From GCA-003244245 sp050699635 (GTDB taxonomy: Bacteria; Actinomycetota; Actinomycetes; Mycobacteriales; Pseudonocardiaceae): a stretch of 64,000 bases of DNA. Every line of letters starts with the position of its first letter. The stretch's first letter is position 1. Under the pieces are notes generated by a model, which was given only the letters and a program-made list of their open reading frames with translations, made no database searches and was not told where the DNA came from. This document shows positions 42,276 through 50,765 of the stretch, in pieces. The stretch covers positions 1 to 64,000 of the forward strand of contig JBOHFK010000009.1 in NCBI GenBank assembly GCA_050699635.1. The letters run 5' to 3'. The position numbers and the translations under genes are program-made.

Positions 42276-42466
42276 GCGGGTCAGAGCTCGCCGAGGATCA
42301 GGGCGCCCGCTAACCGGCAATCGGCACGGCGGTAGCTGGGGCGCCGGTGATGGGCTCGGTGTGGCTGGCTGTACCGTTGTCGATCGTTCCGTGGGAACCT
42401 GTTTCGGTACCGTTGACCCTTGCGTCCCTGGCCCGCAGCCACTACCGATCACGGACCGAACGTAGC

Positions 42467-42529
42467 GGGCCCTGGCACCAGATCCACGCCGGGCTGCATG
42501 GGGCCGGTGCTAGACGCGCCGAGGGCTGA
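42467..42529 (+). pseudogene. Relic of a gene paralogous to the one at 44500
   Basis: The frame ends GPWHQIHAGLHGAGARRAEG and a stop. The intact hypothetical gene ending at 45285 ends VWHQIHAALHTAGAVRAED. The similarity covers the last 20 codons, including DNA identity, so this is the tail of a duplicated copy. Confidence 0.6.
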
Positions 42530-42695
42530 CGCTGCAGCCTGCCGCGCGACGGTGCAGGTGGTGTCCTATTGGCCGCTTTGACGTCAGATGCGAACTTTTG
42601 GAGCGCCGGACCGCCAAAAGGCTCCACTTGACGGCCCGCGTAAGCGACAGGTCCACAACCCTGTCCAGCAAAGCGGGCTTATCCGGGTGCCGTTT

Positions 42696-42716
42696 ACCCC
42701 GCTGAGCCCGCTGAAT
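42696..42716. repeat. Damaged second copy of the 42218 hairpin element
   Basis: The 21-base right arm is identical to that at 42255-42275, but the left arm is shortened and mutated, so no perfect stem forms. It lies directly after the DUF397 relic gene (minus strand). Confidence 0.65.
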
Positions 42717-42726
42717 GCGGGCCGGG

Positions 42727-42926
42727 TCAGAGGTCTCCGGTGCGGATGGCGGTGGTGAAGGTGATCCAGGCGGTGGGGGGATGATCAGGGCGGGGCCCCG
42801 GGGGTTCTTGGAGTCCCGGATGGCGCGGCGCCCGCCGTCGAGGTCGGCGACCTCCACGCAGTTCGCTTGGCCGTTGCTGCGGCTGCTCTTGCGCCAGGTG
42901 GCGCTGGACAGGTCGGTTGTGCTCAC
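42727..42926 (-). pseudogene. DUF397 protein, single-base frameshift
   Basis: From GTG 42926 the reading is STTDLSSATWRKSSRSNGQA, NCVEVADLDGGRRAIRDSKN and PRGPALIIPP, a normal DUF397 start. The proper ending TAWITFTTAIRTGDL is in another frame after a run of six G (plus strand, about 42774-42780). One missing base relative to the intact paralogue at 43140 explains it. A sequencing slip in the homopolymer is possible. Confidence 0.75.
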
Positions 42927-43027
42927 GTTTCCCACTCCTTCGCAACACGAGTAGTCGACTGATGGGCCGTCCATCCGCTGATGCGGCGGTGCGGCTCACG
43001 AGCGGGCACCGTCAAGGGTGCCCGTAG

Positions 43028-43086
43028 ATCACGGATTGGGTGCCTGAGATGACCATATATGTCACCGCAGGCACCCAACCCGTGAT
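43028..43086. terminator. 19-bp stem-loop between the two DUF397 genes
   Basis: Arms 43028-43046 and 43068-43086 pair over 19 bp with one mismatch; the loop is 21 bases. It follows the intact DUF397 gene on the minus strand and precedes the promoter of the broken copy. Confidence 0.65.
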
Positions 43087-43139
43087 TAACCGGAACCGGT
43101 CCGGCGGCCGCAATGGCTGCTGGGGCGCGGTATGCGCGG

Positions 43140-43343
43140 TCAGTCGAACTCACCGGTGCGGATGGCGGCGGTGAAGCCGGCCCACGCGGTGGGAGGGACG
43201 ATCAGGGCGGCGGCGGTAGGGTTCTTGGAGTCCCGAACCGCGCGGTGGCCGCCATCGAGATCGGCGACCTCCACGCAGTTTGACTGCCCGTTGCTGCGGC
43301 TGCTCTTGCGCCAGGCGGCGCTGGACAGGTCGATCGTACTCAC
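43140..43343 (-). CDS. DUF397 protein
   Basis: 67 residues: STIDLSSAAWRKSSRSNGQS, then NCVEVADLDGGHRAVRDSKN and AWAGFTAAIRTGEFD, the full DUF397 pattern. Its GTG overlaps the stop of the XRE gene (GTGA). In Streptomyces such pairs include WhiJ/BldB-linked regulators, where the DUF397 protein modulates the XRE repressor. Length normal. Confidence 0.88.
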   Translation of the reverse strand: MSTIDLSSAAWRKSSRSNGQSNCVEVADLDGGHRAVRDSKNPTAAALIVPPTAWAGFTAAIRTGEFD

Positions 43344-44230
43344 TTTCCTAGCTCCCTTGTCACTTGAGTGATCAGCTTCTGGGAGGCCCTCTCGTCCAGA
43401 GAGCACTCCCAGATGTTGGTGAACGCGGTGTTGTATCGCTCGACTTCGTGCGGTCTGTCCAGGTACAGGTCTCCGGTGAAACCATCGACGTAGACCGTGG
43501 GTGGCTCGGTGTCCTGGCCGTTGCCGTTGAGCGGGAACCGCAGCATCACGAACGGCCCGGACATGATGCCGTGGTGCAGCCCGGCGCCGAAGGGCACCAC
43601 CCGGAGCGACACGGTGGGCAACTCGCTGACTTCTACCAGTCGCTTGAGCTGGCCACGCGCGGCTTCCTCGCCACCGACCGGGCGGTGCAGAATGGCCTCG
43701 TTGAGGACCACGTCGAATACCGGGGTGTGGGTGACCCTGGTCAGCAGCGTTTGGCGCTCAAGGCGGACGTGCACCCGTCGTTCGATTTCGGCGTCGTCGA
43801 CGCCCGGATTGTCCGCTCGGATCACCGAACGGGCGTAGTCCTCGGTCTGGAACAGGCCGGGCACCAGCTCGGACTCGTACCAGCTGAAGTGGGACGCGGC
43901 CTCTTCCAGCCCGATGTAGACGTCGAATCCTTCCGGGATGACATTGCCGTAGGAGTGCCACCAGCCGCGGGCCTTGGTCTCCTTGGCCAGGCCCATCAGC
44001 GCCTCGGTGATGTCGGTCGGTGCGCCGTAGACCTTGCACATGGCCTCTACGTCGAGGCTACGCAGGGAGGTCTGGCCGGTCTCGATGCGCCAGATCTTGG
44101 CCTCGGACCACTCCAGTTGCGCGGCCGCCGCGCGCACGGTGAGCCGTGATTTGTTGCGCAGGTCGCGCAGGTACCGGCCGAGCTGCCGGCGGGGCACGGT
44201 CGACCCCGTCGTCGTGATGGCCTCGGTCAT
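43340..44230 (-). CDS. XRE-family regulator with DUF5753 domain
   Basis: 296 residues. The N-terminal helix-turn-helix is LRNKSRLTVRAAAAQLEWSE followed by AKIWRIETGQTSL. The C-terminal DUF5753 domain begins around ARGWWHSYG and contains YESELVPGLFQTEDYARSVI, LLTR and VLNEAILHRPVGG. Typical of actinobacterial WhiJ-like regulators. The coupled DUF397 gene is its likely partner. Possible operators lie just upstream of the start (CTCACCGTGAG and GAATGAAAGCATTC). Confidence 0.9.
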   Translation of the reverse strand: MTEAITTTGSTVPRRQLGRYLRDLRNKSRLTVRAAAAQLEWSEAKIWRIETGQTSLRSLDVEAMCKVYGAPTDITEALMGLAKETKARGWWHSYGNVIPEGFDVYIGLEEAASHFSWYESELVPGLFQTEDYARSVIRADNPGVDDAEIERRVHVRLERQTLLTRVTHTPVFDVVLNEAILHRPVGGEEAARGQLKRLVEVSELPTVSLRVVPFGAGLHHGIMSGPFVMLRFPLNGNGQDTEPPTVYVDGFTGDLYLDRPHEVERYNTAFTNIWECSLDERASQKLITQVTRELGK

Positions 44231-44499
44231 CGTCCACCTCTCTCACCGTGAGGGAATTCTACACCCGGAATGAAAGCATTCGCGGGCCCGTTTCAGAATG
44301 AGTTAACCATGTTGAGTAGTCATCACGGAATATTTAAGATGAAAGCTTGCATTTTGGCGTGTCGCGGTGTTTGACTCCGCCCAGCCCCGAGAGCCGCATT
44401 CACCACCGCGTGCGAAGGGGTCATGGCTGGACCGGCGACGCCCCGACGCCAAGTCGCCGGTCCGGCCATTCCAACGGGCGAGCGATAAGGGGACCCCAG
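44231..44499. promoter_or_regulatory. AT-rich divergent intergenic region with small dyads
   Basis: The dyads CTCACCGTGAG (44242-44252) and GAATGAAAGCATTC (44268-44281) lie next to the XRE start, and the section 44260-44350 is clearly more AT-rich than the surroundings. Autoregulation by the XRE protein is likely. The plus-strand gene at 44500 starts at the other end. Confidence 0.5.
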
Positions 44500-45285
44500 A
44501 TGTGTCCAGCACAGCCGGGACCTCGATCACGCCCCGGAAGGCAGGATCCGGCGCTGGACGGACCTGGTCCCGCCGGCTCCGCCACGGCGTCCACCAGCGG
44601 CGACGGCCACCGCCCGCACCTCCCCCGCAACCGGCGGGCCGGGGCCGTCGCCTTTCCCGGCCCGACCAGCCACAACGCCCCAGCACAGCGGCACCCGAGC
44701 GAACTCGCTACCGGCGCCGGCGCGGCCGATCCCGCCCTGGCGCCGCTCCCGCTGACCGGAGACCTCTACGACTGGATGGCGCTGCGACGGGTCAGTGGCG
44801 GCGGCATCGCCAGGACGGGCGATCACTGGCTGGAGCACGGCCATCGGATACCGAGCTACATCGCCGACGCGCTCGGCGGGTTGTGCGACAACGGTGCGGT
44901 GGCGCTGGCCGAGCTGGACGTGTGGGGCATGCGACGGGCGGCGCTGACCAACGCCGGGACCGTCCGATATCGGCAGCTGTGCCGGCAACGCAACACAGCG
45001 CGGCCGCGACCCACACCAGTCGTGCCGTGGCTAGCTGATCATCCGCACGCCCGGAACGTGGTCCAGTCGGTCTGGGACACGCTTGCTGAGCTGCAACGAG
45101 CCGGCCATCACCCGGGGCCCATCGGTGCGCTGCGGCGGGTCCTGACCCACCATCAGCCCACCCCGGCGGGCCGATGCCGCGCCTGCCGACGCTGGAGATG
45201 CCGTCGCCGTCGCTTCCCCTGCATCGTGTGGCACCAGATCCACGCCGCCCTGCACACGGCCGGTGCTGTGCGCGCCGAGGACTGA
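44500..45285 (+). CDS. Hypothetical protein with basic Cys-containing C-terminus
   Basis: 261 residues from ATG 44500 (AAGGGGACC upstream). The first 90 residues are low complexity. The middle (LTGDLYDWMALRRVSGGGIA, IPSYIADALGGLCDNGAVAL) is helical. Near the end C-R-A-C and a run of Arg precede FPCIVWHQIHAALHTAGAVR. The tail recurs as a relic at 42467. Seen often beside XRE/DUF397 pairs; function unknown. Confidence 0.6.
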   Translation: MCPAQPGPRSRPGRQDPALDGPGPAGSATASTSGDGHRPHLPRNRRAGAVAFPGPTSHNAPAQRHPSELATGAGAADPALAPLPLTGDLYDWMALRRVSGGGIARTGDHWLEHGHRIPSYIADALGGLCDNGAVALAELDVWGMRRAALTNAGTVRYRQLCRQRNTARPRPTPVVPWLADHPHARNVVQSVWDTLAELQRAGHHPGPIGALRRVLTHHQPTPAGRCRACRRWRCRRRRFPCIVWHQIHAALHTAGAVRAED

Positions 45286-45396
45286 CGTCGTCATGCTCCT
45301 GCGGGTCCCGCTGGGCGGGTGTCCGGGGCACCGATGCATAACAGCGTTCAAACAGGGGTACTTCGCTGTATCGATCTTAAGCGAGGAGCAGCGATC

Positions 45397-45624
45397 ATGG
45401 TTAAGGATCATGGGCCGAGCATCAAGGACGACAAGCAGTATGAGGGTCTGCGGAAGAAGGGGATGAGTAAGGAGCGCGCAGCGCGAATTGCCAACGATCC
45501 CGGCTCGTCATCCAAGGGTGGCAAGGCGTCAGGTTCGGGCAAGAAGAACACTGATTCCTCGCAGGGCGGGACCAAGGCGCAGAAGGCGGCCGCAGGACGC
45601 AAGGGTGGGAAGAAGAGTCACTGA
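45397..45624 (+). CDS. Small Lys/Gly/Ser-rich conserved protein
   Basis: 75 residues: MVKDHGPSIKDDKQYEGLRK, GMSKERAARIANDPGSSSKG and a Lys/Gly tail (RKGGKKSH). This sequence type is widespread in actinobacteria and other soil bacteria as short stress-associated proteins of unknown function. GCGAGGAGC precedes ATG 45397. The basic tail may bind nucleic acid. Confidence 0.78.
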   Translation: MVKDHGPSIKDDKQYEGLRKKGMSKERAARIANDPGSSSKGGKASGSGKKNTDSSQGGTKAQKAAAGRKGGKKSH

Positions 45625-45705
45625 GAGTCCAGTATCGACGTGTGAGTCCCCGGCATCCCTGGCGGGGAGGCCCGTTCCGGCTGAATTTTCGGATCAGGAG
45701 GCGGT

Positions 45706-46366
45706 ATGTCCACCGGTCGTGACCAGTTCACGCAGCAAGACCCCCGCGATCAGCATGCCAGCCCTGGCAGTGGCGATCGAACCGTGACCTATCCGGGTGC
45801 CACCCGCGAACTGGATGTCCGCCCCGACCACGGTGAGAACACCTACCGGGGCAGCGGCAGGCTCGAAGGCAAGAAAACGATCGTCACCGGCGGCGATTCC
45901 GGTATCGGTCGGGCAGTTGCGCTCGCTTTCGCACGAGAGGGAGCCGACGTGCTCATCTCACATCTGGTGAGCGAGCGGGAGGACGCCGAGGAGACCCTCC
46001 GGCTGGTGCGAGACGCCGGCCGAACTGCCGTGAACGTCCCCGGGGACCTCCGGGAGGAGGACCAGTGCCGCCGCATCATCGACCGCGCTGTCGCCGAATT
46101 CGGACAGATCGACGTCCTGGTGTCCAACGCGGGCTACCAGATGTCGCATGACCATGGGATCTTCGACATCAGCAACGAGAACTTCGACCGGGTCTTCAAG
46201 ACCAATGTCTACGCGCTGTTCTGGCTGGTCAAGGCCGCGATTCCGCACATGAAGCCCGGCTCATCGATCATCACGACCTCCTCGGTGCAGGCATTTAACC
46301 CCTCACCGCACCTGCTCGACTACGCAACCTCGAAAGCGGCCATCGTCAACTTCACCAAGGGACTCG
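45706..46366 (+). pseudogene. SDR oxidoreductase, C-terminally truncated
   Basis: From GTG/ATG 45706 an SDR of the stress-type family is encoded: TIVTGGDSGIGRAVALAFAR (NADP-binding), VSNAGYQ, SSIITTSSVQAF and the catalytic Y-x3-K in LDYATSKAAIVNFTKGL. At about 46365 the sequence changes abruptly into the antisense of a truncated sbnB-like gene, and the frame runs on meaninglessly to 46512. The last ~70 residues, including substrate-loop and Rossmann end, are lost. Confidence 0.75.
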
Positions 46367-46561
46367 GCGGCCGCCCAGCAGAGCCAGCGACCGGCACGGC
46401 GCACCAGCGGAGTTGCGCCAGTACAGAGCGCCTTCCGCGGGCATGGTCACCCGCCGCGCACAATGATCGCGCAGGACCGCGTCGATCTCCGCCACGACAT
46501 CGATTCCGGTAGCGCAGCGGAGCACCGTGGAACGGTCCAGGAACAACAGATCCTCGGTCAT
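46365..46561 (-). pseudogene. Ornithine-cyclodeaminase/SbnB-like N-terminal fragment
   Basis: ATG 46561 overlaps the sbnA-like stop. The fragment reads EDLLFLDRSTVLRCATGIDV and VTMPAEGALYWRNSAGAPCR, then SLALLGG, as expected for the start of SbnB-type dehydrogenases. After about 65 residues it ends at the junction with the truncated SDR. SbnA and SbnB together make L-2,3-diaminopropionate, so this pathway is broken here. Confidence 0.68.
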
Positions 46562-47592
46562 CAGGAACCGATCCTAGTCGAGGGCACGGCGTGTACCTGC
46601 TGCGTTACCCGCGCTCGGGGTTGGAGACACGGTGCAAAGTTGGCGCGCCGCCAGGAGGCGGAGTAGATCGTGTTCACATAGCGGTCCCCACCGTCGGGGC
46701 AGATCACCGCGAGATCGGTCTCGTCGTGACCACCCTCCAGGCGGCGCAGAGCCGCCGCGATCGCTGCTCCCGAGCTGCCGCCGACCTGGATGCCCGTCTG
46801 ATCCGCCAGCCACAGGCAGGCGCTGACGGCGTCGGCCGCCGAGACGACCTCCCGCGCTGCCGGCGGCTCCGACGACAGGAAGCTCGACGGCCGGCTGGCG
46901 CCGATTCCCGGAAGGATGCGTTCGCCCGGGACCCCCTCGCCAAGGGCAACGGACCCCTCCACGTCGACACCGACGACCTGCCAGGGCAAGTCGTGGCTCC
47001 GATTGAACTGGAGGAAACCCGCCAGCGTGCCCCCGGTCGAGACGGCCACCAGCACCGTGGCTCGCCCGGGCACCTGGCGCAACAGCTCGGGGGCCGTTCC
47101 GTCCCGGTGCGCCTGCGGGTTGGCCGGGTTGCCGTACTGGTTGGTCCAGACCAACCTGGGCCGAGCACGTAACTGCTCCTGCACATGGGCCAACCGGTTA
47201 AGCAGGTAGCCACCCCGACCATCAGAGCGGTCGATCATCACGATCTGGGCGCCGTGGCGACGCATGCTGTCCAACGCGACCGGACTGGTGCGCGGATCCA
47301 CCACAGCGGTGAACGGGACACCGTTGCGCGAACAGATCGCCGCGAGCGATATTCCCAAGTTTCCCGAGGTTGACTCGATGACTCCCTCAGCGAAGTCCAC
47401 CTGCTCCCGTACCGACCTCCACAGGGCCAACGCTGTCCGGTCCTTCAGCGAGCCGTGCGGACCGTGACTTTCCAACTTCAGCCAGAGGTTCCCCCGGATC
47501 CCGCTCATCTCCACGCCAAGAGCGATCACCGGAGTCGTACCTTCCCGCCGATCACCGTCATTCGCCTCAATCGGCATCCGCACACGCTCCAT
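46561..47592 (-). CDS. SbnA-like PLP-dependent cysteine-synthase-family enzyme
   Basis: 343 residues. PLP lysine in HGSLKDRTALALW, substrate loop STSGNLGISLA, phosphate-binding STGGTLAG, and a C-terminal Ser in CPDGGDRYVNTIYS. The adjoining SbnB-like fragment suggests the 2,3-diaminopropionate branch, in which SbnA condenses O-phosphoserine with glutamate. I chose ATG 47592; a start at MPIEAND is possible. The gene itself looks intact although its partner is truncated. Confidence 0.78.
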   Translation of the reverse strand: MERVRMPIEANDGDRREGTTPVIALGVEMSGIRGNLWLKLESHGPHGSLKDRTALALWRSVREQVDFAEGVIESTSGNLGISLAAICSRNGVPFTAVVDPRTSPVALDSMRRHGAQIVMIDRSDGRGGYLLNRLAHVQEQLRARPRLVWTNQYGNPANPQAHRDGTAPELLRQVPGRATVLVAVSTGGTLAGFLQFNRSHDLPWQVVGVDVEGSVALGEGVPGERILPGIGASRPSSFLSSEPPAAREVVSAADAVSACLWLADQTGIQVGGSSGAAIAAALRRLEGGHDETDLAVICPDGGDRYVNTIYSASWRRANFAPCLQPRARVTQQVHAVPSTRIGS

Positions 47593-47715
47593 CGCTGACG
47601 TCGCTCTCGGCCTCGAACTCCCGAAGCTACGGTCAGGGTCACTACTCCGCAGTGTGAGTGGGCTGGGAGAACGACGCCAGCGCCCGCTGATCGCTTTCGC
47701 GCGTACCGTGCGGTG

Positions 47716-48117
47716 ATGAGCATTAACGTAACGCTGCCGCAGCTGGCGGAGACCCTGACGCGGTACGGCTTCGCATACCTGTTGACGATCGGGGACGATG
47801 CGCGACCGCACGTTGTGGCCGTGGCTACCACGCTGGTGAACGAGACAGTGCTCGTGACGGACCTGGGTCGCCGGACACGAGCCAACGTCGCCGCTCGCCC
47901 GCCGGTCACGCTGGTGTGGCCGCCCGCGAATCCGAACGACTACTCATTGATCGTGGACGGCGTGGGATTGATGCGGGACGACGAGCTCGCCGTCGCCCCT
48001 TCCCGGGCGGTGCTGCACCGGCCTGCACCACCCCAGCCCGTCACGATCGTCGATGGCTGCGAGTCGGACTGCGTCGAACTGCCCGCCGTCGCCGCGGAGA
48101 TCGCGAACAGCCCCTGA
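47716..48117 (+). CDS. Pyridoxamine-5'-phosphate-oxidase-like (FMN-binding split barrel) protein
   Basis: 133 residues. Pattern of the PPOX group: LAETLTRYGFAYLLTIGDDA, RPHVVAVATTLV, LGRRTRANVAARPPVTLVW and YSLIVDGVG. Members bind FMN or F420 and reduce diverse substrates. No specific function can be given. The gene is divergent from the sbnA-like gene. Confidence 0.75.
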   Translation: MSINVTLPQLAETLTRYGFAYLLTIGDDARPHVVAVATTLVNETVLVTDLGRRTRANVAARPPVTLVWPPANPNDYSLIVDGVGLMRDDELAVAPSRAVLHRPAPPQPVTIVDGCESDCVELPAVAAEIANSP

Positions 48118-48148
48118 CCGCGGATGAGCCGCAGGGGCGGCGTGGCAG

Positions 48149-48652
48149 TCAACGAGAACTTCTCCCTCTGGAGCGTGTCTTCCTCGGTTTGTCGAGTCCC
48201 TGCAGCACCCACGCGGTAACCGCGCCGTAGGCCACGTGCGGGATGACGTCGCTGACCCAGTCCTTAACCGCCCAGGTGCGCGGGTCGGTCACGCCCAGCA
48301 CCGTCATCGGGCCGTTGGTGCCCACCAATGCGCCGACCGTGGCCGCCACACCGCTGACGATCGGGCCCGGCCGCCAGCCCGCCGAGCGGGCCATCCCCAG
48401 CCCCGCTCCGACGACGACCCCGGCCAGCAACCCGGTGAGGGGGCCGAGCCCGGCGACCCGATTCCCCCGGGTCCGCTCGTCGCCGGGGATGGGCAGGTGG
48501 GTCTTCTCCGACAGCTTTTCCACCGTGTCCTCGGGGGTGCTGCTGGTCGGCCGACCTCGCGCGGCCATGTCCAGGTAGGTCACCGCATTGAGCGCGGTGG
48601 TTCCGGCGGCGCCGGCTGCCGCGCCGATCAACATCCCGGCGCCCGGGCTCAT
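48149..48652 (-). CDS. Hypothetical membrane protein
   Basis: 167 residues with three or four glycine-rich membrane helices (MLIGAAAGAAGTTALNAVTY; LLAGVVVGAGLGMA; IVSGVAATVGALVG; HVAYGAVTAWVLQGL). Similar small proteins are common in actinobacteria; function unknown. ATG 48652. The last residues are basic. Confidence 0.68.
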   Translation of the reverse strand: MSPGAGMLIGAAAGAAGTTALNAVTYLDMAARGRPTSSTPEDTVEKLSEKTHLPIPGDERTRGNRVAGLGPLTGLLAGVVVGAGLGMARSAGWRPGPIVSGVAATVGALVGTNGPMTVLGVTDPRTWAVKDWVSDVIPHVAYGAVTAWVLQGLDKPRKTRSRGRSSR

Positions 48653-48755
48653 GACCGGACGACCTTGTGACAGATGGCGACAGCCGCATCTACGCTCATG
48701 TTTGGTGGATTACCCGCGCAGCGCCGCCGCAAAACCCCCCCGGGCCGTGATCAGC

Positions 48756-50111
48756 TCATAGGTCCAGCAGGGCTTGTTCGAGGACTTCGGTCAGGGCGGG
48801 GTGCACGTAGAGGACGTCGCGGGCGAGTTGGTCGACGGTCTGGCCGAGCATCATGGCTTGGAGCAGCGGTTGCGGCAGGGTGGCGGCTTGGGGGCCGATG
48901 ATGTGGGCGCCCAGCAGCGTGCGGGCTCGTGGGTCGGCGATGAGTTTGACGAAGCTGGTGGTGTCTTCCAGGGCCCACCCGTAGGCGGTGTCCGCGTACT
49001 CCCGCACGGCGATCACGTGGTCGATGCCGCGGTGCCGCGCCTGTGCTTCGGTGAGGCCGACGCTGGCGATCTGCGGATCGGAGAACACCGCGTGGGGCAC
49101 CAGGGTGTGCGGCAGCCGTCGAGGGGCGTCAGGGTGGGTGAGGTTGTGGAGCACGACGCGCTCCTCGGCGTTGGCCATGTGCTTGAGCTGGAAGTGGTTC
49201 GCGGCGTCGCCGAAGGCCCACACGCCGGGGACCGACGTCTGGTAGGTGTCGTCGGTCACGAGATGGCCGTGCTCATCGACGTCGAGACCGCCGGCGGCCA
49301 CGTCGAGCAGGTCGGTGTTGGGGCGCCGCCCGGTCGCCACGAGCAGCGTGGCCGCCTCGATCACCTCGGGCTGCCCGTCCCGCTCGACGGTGACCGACAC
49401 GCCGCCCGCACGGGCGGCGACGGCGGTCACGGTGGTGTCGAGCAGCACCCGGAACCGGCGCTGCGCCAGCTCGGTGAACCGCGCCGACACCTGCTCGTCC
49501 TCGGCCATGAGCAGCCGGGGCCCGCGCGCGACGATGGTCACCTCGGCGCCCAACGCGCCGAAGACGTGGCCGAGCTCGGCGGCGATGAAGCCGCCACCGA
49601 TCACGATCAGCGAGGCGGGCACCTCGGCAACCCGCATGATGGTGTCCGAGGTGTGGAACGCGACCGTGTCGAGCCCGGGTATCGGCGGGACGACCGGGCG
49701 GGCCCCGACCGCCACGACGATCTGCGGTGCGGTCAGTCTTTCCCCGGCTACCTCGAGCACGCGGGGTGCGACGAACCGGGCTGCCGCGGGGTAGACATCG
49801 ATCCCGCTGCGACGCCGGTAGGCCACCGCGCTGTCGTGCAGCGGATTGAGCCGGCCGAACACCCGGTCCCGGATGGCCGGCCAGTCGACCCGGTCCAGGG
49901 TCGCGTGCACGCCGAGCCGCTGGGCCTCGATGACGGCCCGGGCCGCGTCGGCGGCCACGACGAGCATCTTCGACGGGATGCACCCGCGGTTGAGGCATGT
50001 CCCACCGAAGCGATCGGGCTCGATGATCGCCGCACGTAGGTGGGCGACCTCGGGACCCAGCAGCATGTTGCCGCTGCCCGCGCCGACCACGATCAGGTCA
50101 TAGCACTTCAT
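48756..50111 (-). CDS. mtr: Mycothione reductase
   Basis: 451 residues of the FAD-dependent pyridine nucleotide-disulfide reductase family. FAD motif IVVGAGSGN, redox-active pair in GGTCLNRGCIPSK, NADPH motif IGGGFIAAELGHVFGAL, and C-terminal HPALTEVLEQALL with the catalytic His-Glu. The unusual GSGN (Asn instead of Gly-x-A) at the N-terminus is typical of Mtr. It reduces mycothiol disulfide with NADPH. The enzyme implies mycothiol as main thiol. Full length, intact. Confidence 0.92.
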   Translation of the reverse strand: MKCYDLIVVGAGSGNMLLGPEVAHLRAAIIEPDRFGGTCLNRGCIPSKMLVVAADAARAVIEAQRLGVHATLDRVDWPAIRDRVFGRLNPLHDSAVAYRRRSGIDVYPAAARFVAPRVLEVAGERLTAPQIVVAVGARPVVPPIPGLDTVAFHTSDTIMRVAEVPASLIVIGGGFIAAELGHVFGALGAEVTIVARGPRLLMAEDEQVSARFTELAQRRFRVLLDTTVTAVAARAGGVSVTVERDGQPEVIEAATLLVATGRRPNTDLLDVAAGGLDVDEHGHLVTDDTYQTSVPGVWAFGDAANHFQLKHMANAEERVVLHNLTHPDAPRRLPHTLVPHAVFSDPQIASVGLTEAQARHRGIDHVIAVREYADTAYGWALEDTTSFVKLIADPRARTLLGAHIIGPQAATLPQPLLQAMMLGQTVDQLARDVLYVHPALTEVLEQALLDL

Positions 50112-50128
50112 ATGCCTGCGGTTTCAGC

Positions 50129-50764
50129 TCAGCCATCATGTCTCCGGTAGATGATGGGAGTGGAGTGTCGACGGTGCGGGTACTGCGAGGCTGTGGGGAG
50201 GGCGTTAGGCACCGCGGGACGGCCCTCGGGCTCTTCGGTGCCCAGGTCACCGTCCTGCGCACCAGGTGGGGTTCGACCGGGGCTCTGGTGGGCGTAGGCG
50301 AGTCGACCAGCGTAGATGATGGCGCTGACAGCGAACATCGCGGCGGTGAGCAGCAACCAGCGGCTGAGGTAGGGCTGCTGGGTGAGTCCAGTGGCCTCGA
50401 GGTAGGTCTGGTGGCCCTGCCGGATGATGCCGGGGAAGAACAGCAGAAACAGCAGGCCAGCGCCCAGGATCGGCACCCGCAGGTAGTTCACCGCCGCAAC
50501 CCGCGGTGGAGTTCTGTTCGACCCGGGCCGAAGGCTGCGCAGCCCGGCGGACAGCGAACGGTCGGCCAGCGCATATAGCGGTAACAGCACCAGGTCGTGA
50601 GCGACGACCGCACCGAGGAACCACAGCCCGATGGTCGGCCACGACGGGTCGGCGCTGGTCTGCAGCGCGGCGTAACCGGCGAGGGCGAAACAGCCCAGCA
50701 GGGCCAGCAGGTGCAGGGGGTGCGCGCCGTAGAAGGCCCGGATACGTTCCAGGACGGTGTGCAT
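50129..50764 (-). CDS. Hypothetical membrane protein, last in the redox operon
   Basis: 211 residues with four membrane helices (LHLLALLGCFALAGYAAL; IGLWFLGAVVAHDLVLLPLY; LRVPILGAGLLFLLFFPGII; LSRWLLLTAAMFAVSAIIYA) and a disordered tail. It begins one base after the molybdopterin gene's stop, so it is part of the operon and may anchor or serve the redox proteins. Family not recognised. Confidence 0.7.
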   Translation of the reverse strand: MHTVLERIRAFYGAHPLHLLALLGCFALAGYAALQTSADPSWPTIGLWFLGAVVAHDLVLLPLYALADRSLSAGLRSLRPGSNRTPPRVAAVNYLRVPILGAGLLFLLFFPGIIRQGHQTYLEATGLTQQPYLSRWLLLTAAMFAVSAIIYAGRLAYAHQSPGRTPPGAQDGDLGTEEPEGRPAVPNALPTASQYPHRRHSTPIIYRRHDG

Positions 50765-50765
50765 G

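Larger units (their letters stand above)
42162..42726. other. Intergenic region with hairpin element copies and gene relics
   Basis: This stretch has no intact gene. It contains an intact hairpin element (42218-42275), a short relic of a protein tail (42467-42529), and a damaged second copy of the hairpin (right arm 42696-42716) just before a DUF397 gene. Confidence 0.5.
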
